Source of the DNA: Comamonas sp. Y33R10-2
GTDB lineage: Bacteria > Pseudomonadota > Gammaproteobacteria > Burkholderiales > Burkholderiaceae_C
Reading direction: 5' to 3'
DNA: 64,000 nt
Assembly: GCF_019355935.1 (NCBI RefSeq)
Contig: NZ_CP079925.1
Span: 1,612,001-1,676,000 of the forward strand
Within the stretch, counting starts at the first letter, position 1. Each line of letters begins with the position of its first letter. Below, piece by piece: positions 46,556-55,687 of this stretch. A program made the translations under genes and the position numbers. The notes beneath the pieces were generated by a model. That model saw only the letters and a program-made list of their open reading frames with translations. It did no database searches and was not told where the DNA came from.

Positions 46556-46941
46556 GGCAAATCTTTCTTGAATTAGGCAACTCGATTCAAAGAGCAAAGC
46601 CTTTCAATCGAGATGCAGGTCGCTGGCGCTATATAGCCACGGCCACCTGCAACAATGAATGCCCTATTGTCGCCGCAAGACGCGGCCAAGGCTTCAAACA
46701 GGCTAAGAGCCGCTAGCGCCACTTTAAAAAGCAGTTGCCAAATAACTCCATGCACTTGTGGACGAGTCAAAACAGGGAAAACACCAGCAATCAGCGCTTC
46801 AAATTTGAGAGCATTCAAAGCAATAAGCTCATATGAAAATCTCATAAAACAGCGCATCAACTGCGAAATATCAAAAACCCTAACTGAAAATTGGAAATAG
46901 CAGGTTTCATCCTACAAATTAACGTGTTACCCTCGATCCCC

Positions 46942-47568
46942 ATGTCCAAATGGCTTATTGCACTTCTATTTGTTGGCGTCACCAGCGCGCAAGCCGCACC
47001 CAGTGAACAGCGTGACGACGACATGACCCAGTTGCTTGTCAACCGAGGTCTCATCACCCAGTTACGTGAAGCTCGCCACACCGTGGCCGAGAAGACGACT
47101 GACTTCGTGCGTGAAGCTCGCCAAAACGTGGCCGAAAAAACCTCCGACTTGGTGGTGACGGCCATGGGCTTCCTTGGCGTGCCTTACCGCCTTGGCGGCA
47201 CTACCGCTGAAACCGGCTTTGATTGCAGCGGTTTTGTGCGTGCCATCTACGCCCAGACCATGGGCAAGATGCTGCCGCGCGTCTCTGCTGAGCAAGCGCA
47301 AGCGACTCAAAAAATCGACCGCAGCGACCTCAAGCCCGGGGACTTGGTGTTTTTCAACACCATGCGCCGCACCTTTAGCCATGTCGGCATTTATGTGGGT
47401 GACGGCCAGTTCATCCACGCGCCACGCACGGGTGCCAGTGTTCGCGTAGAAAGCATGCAAACCTCATACTGGGCTCGCCGCTTTGACGGCGCCCGCCGCG
47501 TTGAAGGTGCCGATGCATCGGCCACGACAGCAGCGGCATACACCGCCACGTCGCCCATGCAGCCTTGA
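46942..47568 (+). CDS. NlpC/P60 (C40) family peptidase, secreted
   Basis: This 208-residue protein has a signal peptide MSKWLIALLFVGVTSAQAA. A short linker carries two near-identical segments (REARHTVAEKTTDFV and REARQNVAEKTSDLV). The NlpC/P60 domain follows, with catalytic Cys in GFDCSGFV, His in SHVGIYVGDG and the third polar residue in IHAPRTG. Such enzymes cut peptide stems of peptidoglycan. The linker duplication could be a coiled-coil or spacer. The frame is open for 17 codons upstream; the signal peptide fixes the start. Confidence 0.92.
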   Translation: MSKWLIALLFVGVTSAQAAPSEQRDDDMTQLLVNRGLITQLREARHTVAEKTTDFVREARQNVAEKTSDLVVTAMGFLGVPYRLGGTTAETGFDCSGFVRAIYAQTMGKMLPRVSAEQAQATQKIDRSDLKPGDLVFFNTMRRTFSHVGIYVGDGQFIHAPRTGASVRVESMQTSYWARRFDGARRVEGADASATTAAAYTATSPMQP

Positions 47569-47584
47569 ATTTTCAAAGCGCACT

Positions 47585-47614
47585 CAAAAAAGCCTGCTTT
47601 ATGCAGGCTTTTTT
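47585..47614 (+). terminator. Intrinsic terminator after NlpC/P60 gene
   Basis: AAAAAAGCCTGC and GCAGGCTTTTTT form a perfect stem with a TTTAT loop, 20 bases past the stop. Confidence 0.88.
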
Positions 47615-47773
47615 ACTTTGTCAACGATGCTTACCAAGCATAGCCCCTAGGTATTGACCCATAAAAACCGTGAAAAAATTCAAGCCATGTGGACGTGACA
47701 GCATCGTCTGACAAAAGCCCTCAACGCATCCGCGTAGAGTGAACCTTATTGAAACCAACTCAAGGAGCTAAGC

Positions 47774-48022
47774 ATGGAAATTATCGGCACCATCATCGTG
47801 GGTCTTATCGTGGGTCTCATCGCCCGAGCCATCAAGCCCGGAAATGACAGCATGGGCTGGATCATGACCATCTTGCTAGGTATCGTGGGCGCGTTTGTGG
47901 CCACTTATCTCGGCTCAGCCATGGGTTGGTATCAACAAGGTCAAGCCGCCGGCTGGATTGCCTCTGTCGTTGGCGCCGTGATTCTTTTGTTTATTTATGG
48001 CTTGGTGACCAAGAAGTCCTAA
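47774..48022 (+). CDS. GlsB/YeaQ/YmgE family stress-response membrane protein
   Basis: This 82-residue protein has three glycine-rich hydrophobic segments (IGTIIVGLIVGLIARAIKPG, MTILLGIVGAFVATYLG, IASVVGAVILLFIYGL). The I-A-R-x-I-K-P-G turn is the family hallmark. CAAGGAG precedes the ATG. Members are induced under envelope or stationary-phase stress in other bacteria. It is a single-gene unit closed by a hairpin. Confidence 0.92.
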   Translation: MEIIGTIIVGLIVGLIARAIKPGNDSMGWIMTILLGIVGAFVATYLGSAMGWYQQGQAAGWIASVVGAVILLFIYGLVTKKS

Positions 48023-48076
48023 TAAGCGCCTGCCTAGCTAACTGGGCTAAACAGCCTAGTTCAGCAAAGCGCTTTC

Positions 48077-48123
48077 ATCAGCGACTCAGTCTCTCCTTAC
48101 GGAGAAGATTGAGTCGCTGATTT
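48077..48123 (+). terminator. Long hairpin after YeaQ/YmgE gene
   Basis: ATCAGCGACTCA and TGAGTCGCTGAT form a perfect 12-bp stem with a second, inner CTCTCC/GGAGAAG pairing. Only three T's follow, so termination may be weak. Confidence 0.6.
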
Positions 48124-48211
48124 CATATATAAACTCGTCACAAAATTCATCGCCGCGCGCGATCAAGAGCGGCTTTAAAGCAAAAAGGCCGCTGCACTCT
48201 TTACCGCCAAG

Positions 48212-49705
48212 TCAGCGCTTGTGTACCTCTTGATCCGGGGTCTTGTTCACCCGCATCATGCTGAACACGCCTGCTAGCGCAGCAAAGCCGCCAGCAATGG
48301 CCAATGCCAAGACTTCAGCATTGCCGCCGTGGCCGCCAGAGATGGCAAAAATCGTGGCCAACACCACAGCTCCTAACGTCTGCCCCGTCATTCGGGCAGA
48401 ACTGAGCATACCGCCCGCCGCGCCGCTACGCGATAAGGGCGCTGAGCTTACGATGGTGTGATTATTGGGCGACTGGTATAAGGCAAATCCACTGCCCGCC
48501 AGCAACATGCGCCAGACCATATCCGCGATTGACACATCTGCCGGCATGGCTGCCAGCAGCCACAGGCCAGTTGCAAACATCGCCATGCCAATGCCGCCGA
48601 GCAAACCATCGGGATACTTGCCAATCAAGCGGCCAGCCACAGGGGCTGTCAGCATGGTGGCAATCGGCCAAACGGTCATCAGCATTCCTGCCTCAAAGGG
48701 CGAAAGGCCGCGAGCTTCCAGTAGCAAAAATGGCAGCGCTAAATACGCCAGCATCTGTGCGCAAAAAGCCGCAATCGAGCCGCACATAGACAACCTGAAC
48801 ACAGGAATACGCAGCAAGTCCACAGGGAAAAGAGGCGCACTTTGATGCCGCTGACGGCGTAAATAGACAAAGCCCACGGCAACCCCCGCACCCAACAGCC
48901 ACCAGCCAGAGGGCATGAATGAGCTGCCCGGCGCAGCCTCTTTGCCCATACCCACACCCAGTTGTTCAGCCCCCAAAAAGAGCAAACTAAACATCAAAAT
49001 ATTGAGCAGCACATCAAGCAAGGCCATCGACTCAATTTTGCTGCTCACAGGTGGGTTCACAGGCAAGGCCTTGCGCCCCATCCACAGCGTCAGCAGACCT
49101 AGCGGCACATTGATGGCAAATAGCCAGGGCCAGCTTGCCACCGACAAGATCGCCGCTGCCACCACTGGGCCAGCCATAGAAGAGGTCGCCACGACTAAGG
49201 AGTTAAGCGCCATGCCGCGCCCCAGCATGGCTCGCGGATACGTCAGGCGAACCAAGGCGGCGTTCACGCTCATCACACCCGCTGCACCCATGCCTTGAAA
49301 GACGCGCGCAGCAATCAGGGTGCTCAAGGAGTTGGCCAGTGTTGCAGCCACGGAGGCGATCACAAAAACCACCATACCCATCAGATAGACGCGTCGGTAG
49401 CCCATGCGCTCGCCCAAGGCGGCAAGAGGCAACAGCAACACCAGCCCAGCCAACTGGTAGGCATTGACCACCCAAAGCGTAAGCGCTGAGCTGGCCTGCA
49501 AATCTCGCGCTATCACAGGCAAGGCTAGGTTGACGATGCTGCTGTCTAACACCGCCAAGGTCAGGCCCAAAATAATCACCGCCATGGCGCGGCCACGCGC
49601 TCCATCGGGAAGGCCGTCGTACGGCGTGCAGGCCTTGTTACCCCCAGCGCCAGTGCCATCGCTATGGCTACCGCTACTGCTGACTTTTAGCTCCTGATCA
49701 TGCAT
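48212..49705 (-). CDS. MFS transporter, DHA2 family (14-TM, EmrB/QacA-like)
   Basis: This 497-residue inner-membrane protein has about 14 hydrophobic segments and MFS motif LAALGERMGYRRVYLMG after helix 2. Motif C-like TSSMAGPVVAAAI is near residue 175. The N-terminus is hydrophilic and Ser/Gly-rich. It starts within the last codons of the Bcr/CflA gene (ATGCATGA overlap), so the two exporters are co-translated. Drug efflux is the usual role; substrates unknown. Confidence 0.9.
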   Translation of the reverse strand: MHDQELKVSSSGSHSDGTGAGGNKACTPYDGLPDGARGRAMAVIILGLTLAVLDSSIVNLALPVIARDLQASSALTLWVVNAYQLAGLVLLLPLAALGERMGYRRVYLMGMVVFVIASVAATLANSLSTLIAARVFQGMGAAGVMSVNAALVRLTYPRAMLGRGMALNSLVVATSSMAGPVVAAAILSVASWPWLFAINVPLGLLTLWMGRKALPVNPPVSSKIESMALLDVLLNILMFSLLFLGAEQLGVGMGKEAAPGSSFMPSGWWLLGAGVAVGFVYLRRQRHQSAPLFPVDLLRIPVFRLSMCGSIAAFCAQMLAYLALPFLLLEARGLSPFEAGMLMTVWPIATMLTAPVAGRLIGKYPDGLLGGIGMAMFATGLWLLAAMPADVSIADMVWRMLLAGSGFALYQSPNNHTIVSSAPLSRSGAAGGMLSSARMTGQTLGAVVLATIFAISGGHGGNAEVLALAIAGGFAALAGVFSMMRVNKTPDQEVHKR

Positions 49706-50900
49706 GGGCGAGGGCTGCAGCCTTCTTACCCAGTGTCACCCAGGCCAGTGCCACTCCTACCAACGCGCCAATGGCCATACCGATCACCATGGGCAAAGGC
49801 TTGCCGTTAGAAAAATGTCCCACGATTTGCATGGCAGCCGCGCCGCAAAGCATTTGCAGCGTACCCAGCAAGGCCGATGCTGTACCCGCAATCTTGCCGT
49901 GCGCCTCCAGCGCCAGCACCGAGGTGGTAGGAATAACCAAACCCATAAAAGCACTAGCAATAAAGTACAGCGCGATGAGCACGATCAACTGCTCGCCGCC
50001 CATCAAGTAATACGCCAGCAAAGTCAGCATGGTCACGCCCGATGCAGAAGCCGCTGCCTTGACCACATTGACCAGCCCAAAGCGTTGCCCCAGTCGCCCT
50101 GTCAGCTGCGCCGCACCAATAAAGGCGATAGAGTTCAGCGCAAAGGCCATGCTGTACTCGGTCGCCGACAAGCCGTAGTAATTGATCAACACAAAGGGCG
50201 AGCCCGCCAAATAGACAAAAAAACCGGCCATGGCGCAGCCGCCAATCAGTACTAAGCCCATGTAATGCGCGTCGCGCAGCAGCGTCAGATACGCCTTTAA
50301 AGCGCCGATTAAGCTGCTGTCCAGACGCGCAGCGGGTGTGCGAGTTTCTTCAACGCCGCGCCAAGTGGCAACAAGACCCAGCAAAGCAGCAACGGCCACC
50401 ACCCAAAACACTGCGCGCCAGCCAGCCACGGCAATCACGCCGCTGCCCACCAAGGGGGCCAAAATGGGCGAGACGCTGAACACCAGCATCAACAAAGACA
50501 TCATGCGAGCCGCGGCGTGGCCCGTGTGCAGATCACGCACCACGGCACGCGGGATGGCCATGCAAGCAGCAGCGCCCAAGCCCTGCACAAAACGAAATGC
50601 GACCAGCATCTCAATATTGGGCGCCAGCGCGCAGCCCACGCTAGCTGCGGCAAACACTATCAAACCAAAGTACAGCGGCGGCTTGCGGCCCACCATGTCG
50701 GAGACTGGGCCGTACAGCAGCTGCCCCACGCCAATAGAGAGAAAGAAAGCGGTCAGACTGGCTTGCACCGCGCCCACATCAGCGCCCAAGCTGCTGCCAA
50801 TTTGCGGCAGCGCGGGCAAATACATATCGATGGCGAACGGGCCAATGGCCGATAACAGGCCCAAAACCAAGACCAGACGCAGGGAAACAGAAGCTTGCAT
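49698..50900 (-). CDS. Bcr/CflA family MFS multidrug efflux transporter
   Basis: This 400-residue, 12-helix exporter has the family N-terminus GLLSAIGPFAIDMYLPALPQI and motif A YGPVSDMVGRKPPLY near residue 62, with LGAAACMAIPRAVVRD near 110. It is the upstream member of a two-exporter operon whose second gene it overlaps. Such proteins expel bicyclomycin, chloramphenicol or sulfonamides in other bacteria. No adjacent regulator is apparent. Confidence 0.92.
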   Translation of the reverse strand: MQASVSLRLVLVLGLLSAIGPFAIDMYLPALPQIGSSLGADVGAVQASLTAFFLSIGVGQLLYGPVSDMVGRKPPLYFGLIVFAAASVGCALAPNIEMLVAFRFVQGLGAAACMAIPRAVVRDLHTGHAAARMMSLLMLVFSVSPILAPLVGSGVIAVAGWRAVFWVVAVAALLGLVATWRGVEETRTPAARLDSSLIGALKAYLTLLRDAHYMGLVLIGGCAMAGFFVYLAGSPFVLINYYGLSATEYSMAFALNSIAFIGAAQLTGRLGQRFGLVNVVKAAASASGVTMLTLLAYYLMGGEQLIVLIALYFIASAFMGLVIPTTSVLALEAHGKIAGTASALLGTLQMLCGAAAMQIVGHFSNGKPLPMVIGMAIGALVGVALAWVTLGKKAAALAHA

Positions 50901-51090
50901 AGGGGCGCAATTGTCCTAGCATCTGGATTTGCGTGCTGAACTTGCGCTAAAGCCTGAGCCAAAACCTGAGTGGAAGTAAAAGTGGATGCAAGAGTGGATG
51001 AAATAGCGATGCTTTCACACACATCATTGAGCGAATGCCTGCGGCTGAACCTGCGCACAATAAAACCCTCCTTCACCTCATGCTGTCGCC

Positions 51091-51741
51091 GTGCTCTCAA
51101 CTGCTCTATCTTGTCAGCGCTCTTATCAGCGACCTTCTCTTCATCGGCTGATGCTGCTTAGCCTTCTGAGCAGCATCAGCACCGCAGCCCTTGCACAAAA
51201 CGCTGCGACCGCACCAGCATCCCCTGCTCTTCACCCCCCTGCTTTTCAGATAGCTGCCGACGGCAAATTCGTCATCGACACCCGTGCAAAGCTGGCGTGG
51301 CCGCGCTGCGCCGAAGGCATGGACTGGAATGGCAAGACTTGCAGCGGCAGTGCTGAGGTTTTTAACTACAAACAAGCCCAGACCTATGCCGCCGAGCGCA
51401 GCAAGGCAGAAAACCAGCGCTGGCGACTGCCCCGGGTCAACGAACTGAAACGGCTGCTAGACCGCAGCAGCAAACCTCAAGGTTTAAACCCAGAATTATT
51501 CCCCGCCGCACCCCGCGATTGGCACTGGACGAGCACAGCCTCAGTGAACTCCGCGCGCATCAACCAATACAACTACAGCCAAGTGGATAAATCCAACACC
51601 CTCTCGAGCCTCTCAGCCCAGCAGGCCTGGGCGGTGAACACAGAAACACTAGAGGCAACACCCGACATGGGCAAAGGTAATGCTTTGCTCTTAAGGCTGG
51701 TGCGCCCGGCAACCGAGCTTGAACTCAAACCTGTGCCATGA
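51091..51741 (+). CDS. DUF1566 (Lcl-type) domain protein, exported
   Basis: This protein of up to 216 residues starts at GTG 51091; an ATG at 51151 is an alternative, but only the longer form puts basic residues before the hydrophobic stretch LMLLSLLSSISTAALA, which then forms a signal peptide. The mature domain includes KLAWPRCAEGMDWNGKTC, RWRLPRVNELKRLLD and FPAAPRDWHWTS, the DUF1566 pattern of C-type-lectin-like bacterial proteins. No ribosome site is clear for either start. Confidence 0.75.
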   Translation: MLSTALSCQRSYQRPSLHRLMLLSLLSSISTAALAQNAATAPASPALHPPAFQIAADGKFVIDTRAKLAWPRCAEGMDWNGKTCSGSAEVFNYKQAQTYAAERSKAENQRWRLPRVNELKRLLDRSSKPQGLNPELFPAAPRDWHWTSTASVNSARINQYNYSQVDKSNTLSSLSAQQAWAVNTETLEATPDMGKGNALLLRLVRPATELELKPVP

Positions 51742-51773
51742 AAAAAGCCTTGTCGCTTTGACAAGGCTTTTTG
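51742..51773 (+). terminator. Intrinsic terminator after DUF1566 gene
   Basis: AAAAAGCCTTGTC and GACAAGGCTTTTT form a perfect 13-bp stem with a tiny loop, overlapping the end of the gene. Confidence 0.88.
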
Positions 51774-51778
51774 TGTTT

Positions 51779-51902
51779 AGAGCCGCTAACACAACCCAGC
51801 AAACCGCAGGTTTGCGTTTGAGACGAGGCGCAAAGCCGCAGGCAGTACAAAAGGTACGACAAGGCGAAACAACGACGTATCAAGGGTGGTGTTAGCGGCT
51901 CT
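51779..51902 (-). repeat. MITE-like dispersed repeat, copy 2
   Basis: This is the inverted counterpart of 27779-27900. Its ends are better matched than in copy 1: GAGCCGCTAACAC and GTGTTAGCGGCTC are perfect inverted repeats. No ORF. It fills the gap between a terminator and the end of an SDR gene. Confidence 0.65.
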
Positions 51903-51925
51903 TAGCCGCTTTCAAACACCCCGTA

Positions 51926-52831
51926 TCAAGCACCACGCAGTGCCGCCTTAAGGCTCACGCCTAATTCCGGCTTGTGGGCAAACGGGTCCGTGGGGTTACG
52001 CCCCTGCACCACATCTTCCATGCGTACCTGCACCGAACTCAAGGCCTGCGGGTGGCTGTAGATATAAAACTGCCCCGTGGCGACGGCATCAAACACCTTC
52101 TGCGCCACCTCAGCGGCCGTGACCTTGCCCGAGCCCACCGCCTTATCCGTCATAGCCTGCCCTATTTTCTGGCTCGCCGTCAGCGCCTGCGCCTCTAAAC
52201 CCTGCGGGCGATTGCGCTCACTGTGCCCTATGCCTGTGGGTACAAAAAATGGGCACAGCAAGCTGGCACTGATTTGATCCGACACCAGCGCCAAATCTTG
52301 GTAGAGCGTTTCCGTCAGCGCCACCACCGCATGTTTGCTGACGTTGTAGATGCCCATATTAGGAGGTGCCAGCAGACCCGCCATGCTGGCGGTGTTGACG
52401 ATATGGCCTTCGTAGGCGGGGTCGGCCTTGGCCGCCTCCAGCATCATGGGCGTAAACAAGCGCACGCCATGAATCACGCCCCAAACGTTGACGCCCAGCA
52501 CCCATTGCCAGTCAGCCACGGAGTTTTCCCAGACCAGACCGCCCGCCCCCACACCCGCGTTGTTGAACACAAAGTTCGGTGCGCCAAACTGGGCCTTGAC
52601 CTCGGCAGCCAGCGCCTGCATCTGCGCCGCATCCGACACATCGACCTTGCGTGCCAACACCTTGACGCCTGCAGCCTTGAATTCGGCCTCGGCCTTGTCA
52701 AGCGCCTCCTGCTGCACATCGACCAGCACCAGATTCATGCCCTTGCTGGCGCCAATGCGCGCGCACTCCAGCCCGAAGCCAGAGCCAGCACCCGTCAGAA
52801 CCGCCGTCTTTCCCTTGAAATTCGTGATCAT
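51926..52831 (-). CDS. SDR family oxidoreductase
   Basis: This 301-residue short-chain dehydrogenase has VLTGAGSGFGLECARIG near residue 12, FNNAGVGAGG near 90, catalytic Ser in IVNTASMAGLL near 145 and YNVSKHAVVALTE near 162. The NAD(P) motif TGxxxGxG is intact. The C-terminal region of about 60 residues (GQFYIYSHPQALSSVQVRMEDVV) is longer than classical SDRs. Substrate unknown. It sits in a run of minus-strand oxidoreductase genes. Confidence 0.9.
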   Translation of the reverse strand: MITNFKGKTAVLTGAGSGFGLECARIGASKGMNLVLVDVQQEALDKAEAEFKAAGVKVLARKVDVSDAAQMQALAAEVKAQFGAPNFVFNNAGVGAGGLVWENSVADWQWVLGVNVWGVIHGVRLFTPMMLEAAKADPAYEGHIVNTASMAGLLAPPNMGIYNVSKHAVVALTETLYQDLALVSDQISASLLCPFFVPTGIGHSERNRPQGLEAQALTASQKIGQAMTDKAVGSGKVTAAEVAQKVFDAVATGQFYIYSHPQALSSVQVRMEDVVQGRNPTDPFAHKPELGVSLKAALRGA

Positions 52832-53013
52832 TCTTGTCTCCGAATATTTTTATGTGAGCAGCGCCTGAAACTGGCGCGCTCCAGGTCAGCGATGCCAAGC
52901 AAGAGCCGCCTCGCGGCGAAGGCATCGTCCCCCTTCCCTAGCGCACAGCGCGTAGAGAAGCGCATAAAGAAAGGGGAAGGCGTGGAACCGCCTAGGTGTA
53001 ACGCCTCAGGGGG

Positions 53014-54030
53014 TTAGATCAACTTCACCAGTTGCTTGCCAAAGTTCTTGCCCTTGAGCAAGCCCAGAAATGCGCCGGGCGCAGCCGCCAGACCCTGGGC
53101 AATCGTCTCGCGCGGCTTGAGCTTGCCAGCGGCAACCAAACCACCCAACTCGGTTAACGCCTCGGCCCAGACCTCCATATGCTCGCTGACGATAAAGCCT
53201 TCTAGCTTGATGCGGTTGACCAGCAGCAGGGCCGGGTTGGTCAGCGGCAAGGGCTGGCCGTCGTAGCCCGCAATCATTCCGCATAGGGCCACACGCGCAA
53301 AAGCGTTGGTGCGCAGCAGCACAGCATCGAAGATATAGCCGCCTACGTTTTCAAAATAGCCGTCAATGCCGTTCGGGCAGGCATCTTTCAAGGCTTTGGC
53401 CATGGTCTTGGCGTCCGGGTGCTCGCGGTAGTCGATACAGGCGTCAAAACCCAGCTCTTGCACGGCATAACGACATTTTTCAACCCCGCCTGCAATCCCC
53501 ACCACGCGGCAGCCGCGTGCTTTGGCCAGTGCTGTAAAGGCACTGCCCACGGCGCCGGTCGCGGCGCTAACCACCATGGTCTCGCCCGCCTTGGGATTGA
53601 TGATTTTGACCAAGCCATACCAAGCCGTCACACCGGGCATGCCCACGGCGCCCAGATAGTAAGAGAGAGGCACATGGGTGGTATCGACCTTGCGCAGCGC
53701 ACCGGGAATATTTGGGTTAACCAGCGAATACTCCTGCCAGCCGCCCATGCCCACCACCTTATCGCCCACCTGAAACTTGGGATGGCGGCTTTGCACAATC
53801 TCGCCCACCGTGCCGCCTTGCATCACCTCGCCCAGCGCCTGCGGCTGGGCATAGCTTTTGGAGTCATTCATGCGGCCACGCATATAGGGGTCAAGGCTCA
53901 TAAAGTGATGGCGCACCAGCACTTCGCCCTCACCCGCCTCTGGCAGCGGGGACTGCACCAGCTTGAAATTGCTCTCTACCGCTTCGCCCTGTGGGCGGTT
54001 ATCCAGAAGAATTTGCTGATTGACCGTCAT
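53014..54030 (-). CDS. NADP-dependent oxidoreductase (MDR, CurA/PTGR-like)
   Basis: This 338-residue zinc-less MDR has FMSLDPYMRGRMND near residue 43, the cofactor motif VSAATGAVGSAFTALAKARG near 155 and FENVGGYIFDAVL near 235. Relatives reduce double bonds of enones such as curcumin or 2-alkenals. A gap of 180 bases upstream of the SDR gene contains a GC-rich palindromic stretch (around 52895-52990) typical of intergenic repeats, so joint transcription is uncertain. Confidence 0.9.
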   Translation of the reverse strand: MTVNQQILLDNRPQGEAVESNFKLVQSPLPEAGEGEVLVRHHFMSLDPYMRGRMNDSKSYAQPQALGEVMQGGTVGEIVQSRHPKFQVGDKVVGMGGWQEYSLVNPNIPGALRKVDTTHVPLSYYLGAVGMPGVTAWYGLVKIINPKAGETMVVSAATGAVGSAFTALAKARGCRVVGIAGGVEKCRYAVQELGFDACIDYREHPDAKTMAKALKDACPNGIDGYFENVGGYIFDAVLLRTNAFARVALCGMIAGYDGQPLPLTNPALLLVNRIKLEGFIVSEHMEVWAEALTELGGLVAAGKLKPRETIAQGLAAAPGAFLGLLKGKNFGKQLVKLI

Positions 54031-54186
54031 GATCTGTCTCCTTAATGAATTTCCGTCTGAACTTCAATTTTTATAGCTACCAGTGCTTGATATTCATAAC
54101 ACTGGAAGATCATTTCATCGCAAGCCAAGATAGATCAGACACTAGCTGCTCTTTAAACAAGAGCATAAGGAGCAGTTGCCCGCCCC

Positions 54187-54609
54187 TTAATCAGTGGCCT
54201 GAGGGTGCAAGCTGCCATCTTCTTTGACCTTGCGCTTCATATATTTAAAAGTGCCCGTGGCCTGTACGCATAGCCGCCCTTCTTGGTCATAAACACGACT
54301 TTCGGTAAACGCCATAGAGCCTGTGCGGTGCAATAACTGCCCCTTGCCCACCAGCGGTCCGTTGGCCGCCTGCATAAAAGAAGTCTTCATCTCAATGGTC
54401 AGAGCACCTTGCTCAAAGTCCACGCTGCGTGCCGCCATCGCCATGGTCACATCCATCAGCGTCATCAAAGCGCCGCCATGAACAATCGCAAAAGAATTCA
54501 AATGCTCAGCGCGCGGTGCGTAGTGCAGCTCTGACTCGCCGCTTTCCGCTTTCACGAGGACAAAGCCCAACTCATGCACAAAAGGAATATCAGGACCGAA
54601 TGACAACAC
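54187..54609 (-). CDS. PaaI-type hotdog thioesterase
   Basis: This 140-residue hotdog-fold protein starts at GTG 54609, with GAGAGG upstream. The catalytic HGG-x-x-x-x-x-D pattern is in IVHGGALMTLMDVTMAMAA near residue 43. It likely hydrolyses acyl- or aryl-acyl-CoA. It lies downstream of another SDR gene on the same strand with a 136-base gap. Confidence 0.85.
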   Translation of the reverse strand: MLSFGPDIPFVHELGFVLVKAESGESELHYAPRAEHLNSFAIVHGGALMTLMDVTMAMAARSVDFEQGALTIEMKTSFMQAANGPLVGKGQLLHRTGSMAFTESRVYDQEGRLCVQATGTFKYMKRKVKEDGSLHPQATD

Positions 54610-54745
54610 CGCAAGACCTCTCAGAAAAGTGAAGCGCCGCCAGCACAGGTAACTGACGGCAGCAAAGCCGTCAATGTAAGCGCGCCGCAGTCACTCAATC
54701 GGCAGCGTGGCACAAAAACACGGCTTCACTGGCTGTGCGCTTTAG

Positions 54746-55543
54746 CTAGCCGCCGACCAGCGCGCTCACACCGCCATCCACCGCCATCCACTGACCGGTG
54801 ATGTGCTTGCCCGCATCGCTGGCGTACAGAAGCGTCAGGCCCTTTAAATCTTCATCGTCGCCCAGACGGCGCAGCGGCGCATGGGACTTCATCTCATCCT
54901 CGCCCAGCGTCTCGATCAAGATGGCAGCCATCTTGGTTTTGAAAAAGCCCGGGCAGATTGCGTTGACGGTGATGCCATGCTCGCCCCACTCACCCGCCAG
55001 CGCGCGGGTGAAGTTAATCACCGCTCCCTTGGAGGTGTTGTAGGCAATCGTTTTCATGCCCGAAGGGTTGCCGCCCAGCCCGGCAATCGACGCCAAATTG
55101 ATGATGCGACCACTCTTGCGCTCCAGCATGGACAGGCGGGCAATGCGCTGGCTGAGCAAAAAGTAGCCGCGCACATTCAGGTTCATCACCTTGTCCCATG
55201 CAGACGTGGGGTGGTCCTCCGCAGGCGAGCCCCAACTGGCGCCCGCGTTGTTAATCAAAATGTCTACATGGCCCAGGCGCTTGACTGCCTCATTGGCCAG
55301 CCGGTCAATATCCGCTTCATCAGAGCAGTCCGCCGCAATCCAGTCCGCCTCAATACCTGCTGCCTTGAGTTCAGCCGCAGCCTCTTGCAAATCCTTGGCC
55401 TTGCGCGACGTCAGCAGGACCTTGGCCCCCGCCTCGCCCAGCGCATGCGCCATTTGCAGACCCAAGCCCCGCGAGCCACCGGTCACCAAAGCCGTCTTGC
55501 CAGAGAGATCGAAAAGTTGCTGCACCGTTCTTGTCATTGCCAT
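54746..55543 (-). CDS. SDR family oxidoreductase
   Basis: This 265-residue classical SDR has VTGGSRGLGLQMAHALG near residue 20, INNAGASWG near 97, catalytic Ser in INLASIAGLGG near 150 and YNTSKGAVINF near 168. NPSG between Ser and Tyr, and the C-terminal GQWMAVDGGVSALVGG, resemble 3-oxoacyl reductase or gluconate-5-dehydrogenase-like members. A GGAGACATGGCA site precedes the start. Substrate unknown. Confidence 0.9.
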   Translation of the reverse strand: MAMTRTVQQLFDLSGKTALVTGGSRGLGLQMAHALGEAGAKVLLTSRKAKDLQEAAAELKAAGIEADWIAADCSDEADIDRLANEAVKRLGHVDILINNAGASWGSPAEDHPTSAWDKVMNLNVRGYFLLSQRIARLSMLERKSGRIINLASIAGLGGNPSGMKTIAYNTSKGAVINFTRALAGEWGEHGITVNAICPGFFKTKMAAILIETLGEDEMKSHAPLRRLGDDEDLKGLTLLYASDAGKHITGQWMAVDGGVSALVGG

Positions 55544-55687
55544 GTCTCCTGCTTGTTATCAAGAATCAAAAACTACGCCCTATGTTCGCTGTGCGCCAGC
55601 ATGGGTGACTCCATAGATTGTGCGGGGGCCAACGCGCTGGCTTGTCGCCTGCGTGTCGGTGCTGTCCCGCAAGTGGCAGCCTGCAAG

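Noticed and set aside
46573..46860. 95-codon minus-strand frame upstream of the isochorismatase-family gene
   Set aside because: No ribosome site, no recognisable domain and a poor match to neighbouring codon use. The gap is better described as non-coding.
52880..53010. Possible CRISPR-like or satellite repeats in the gap between SDR and MDR genes
   Set aside because: It is a single palindromic GC-rich segment without regularly spaced direct repeats.
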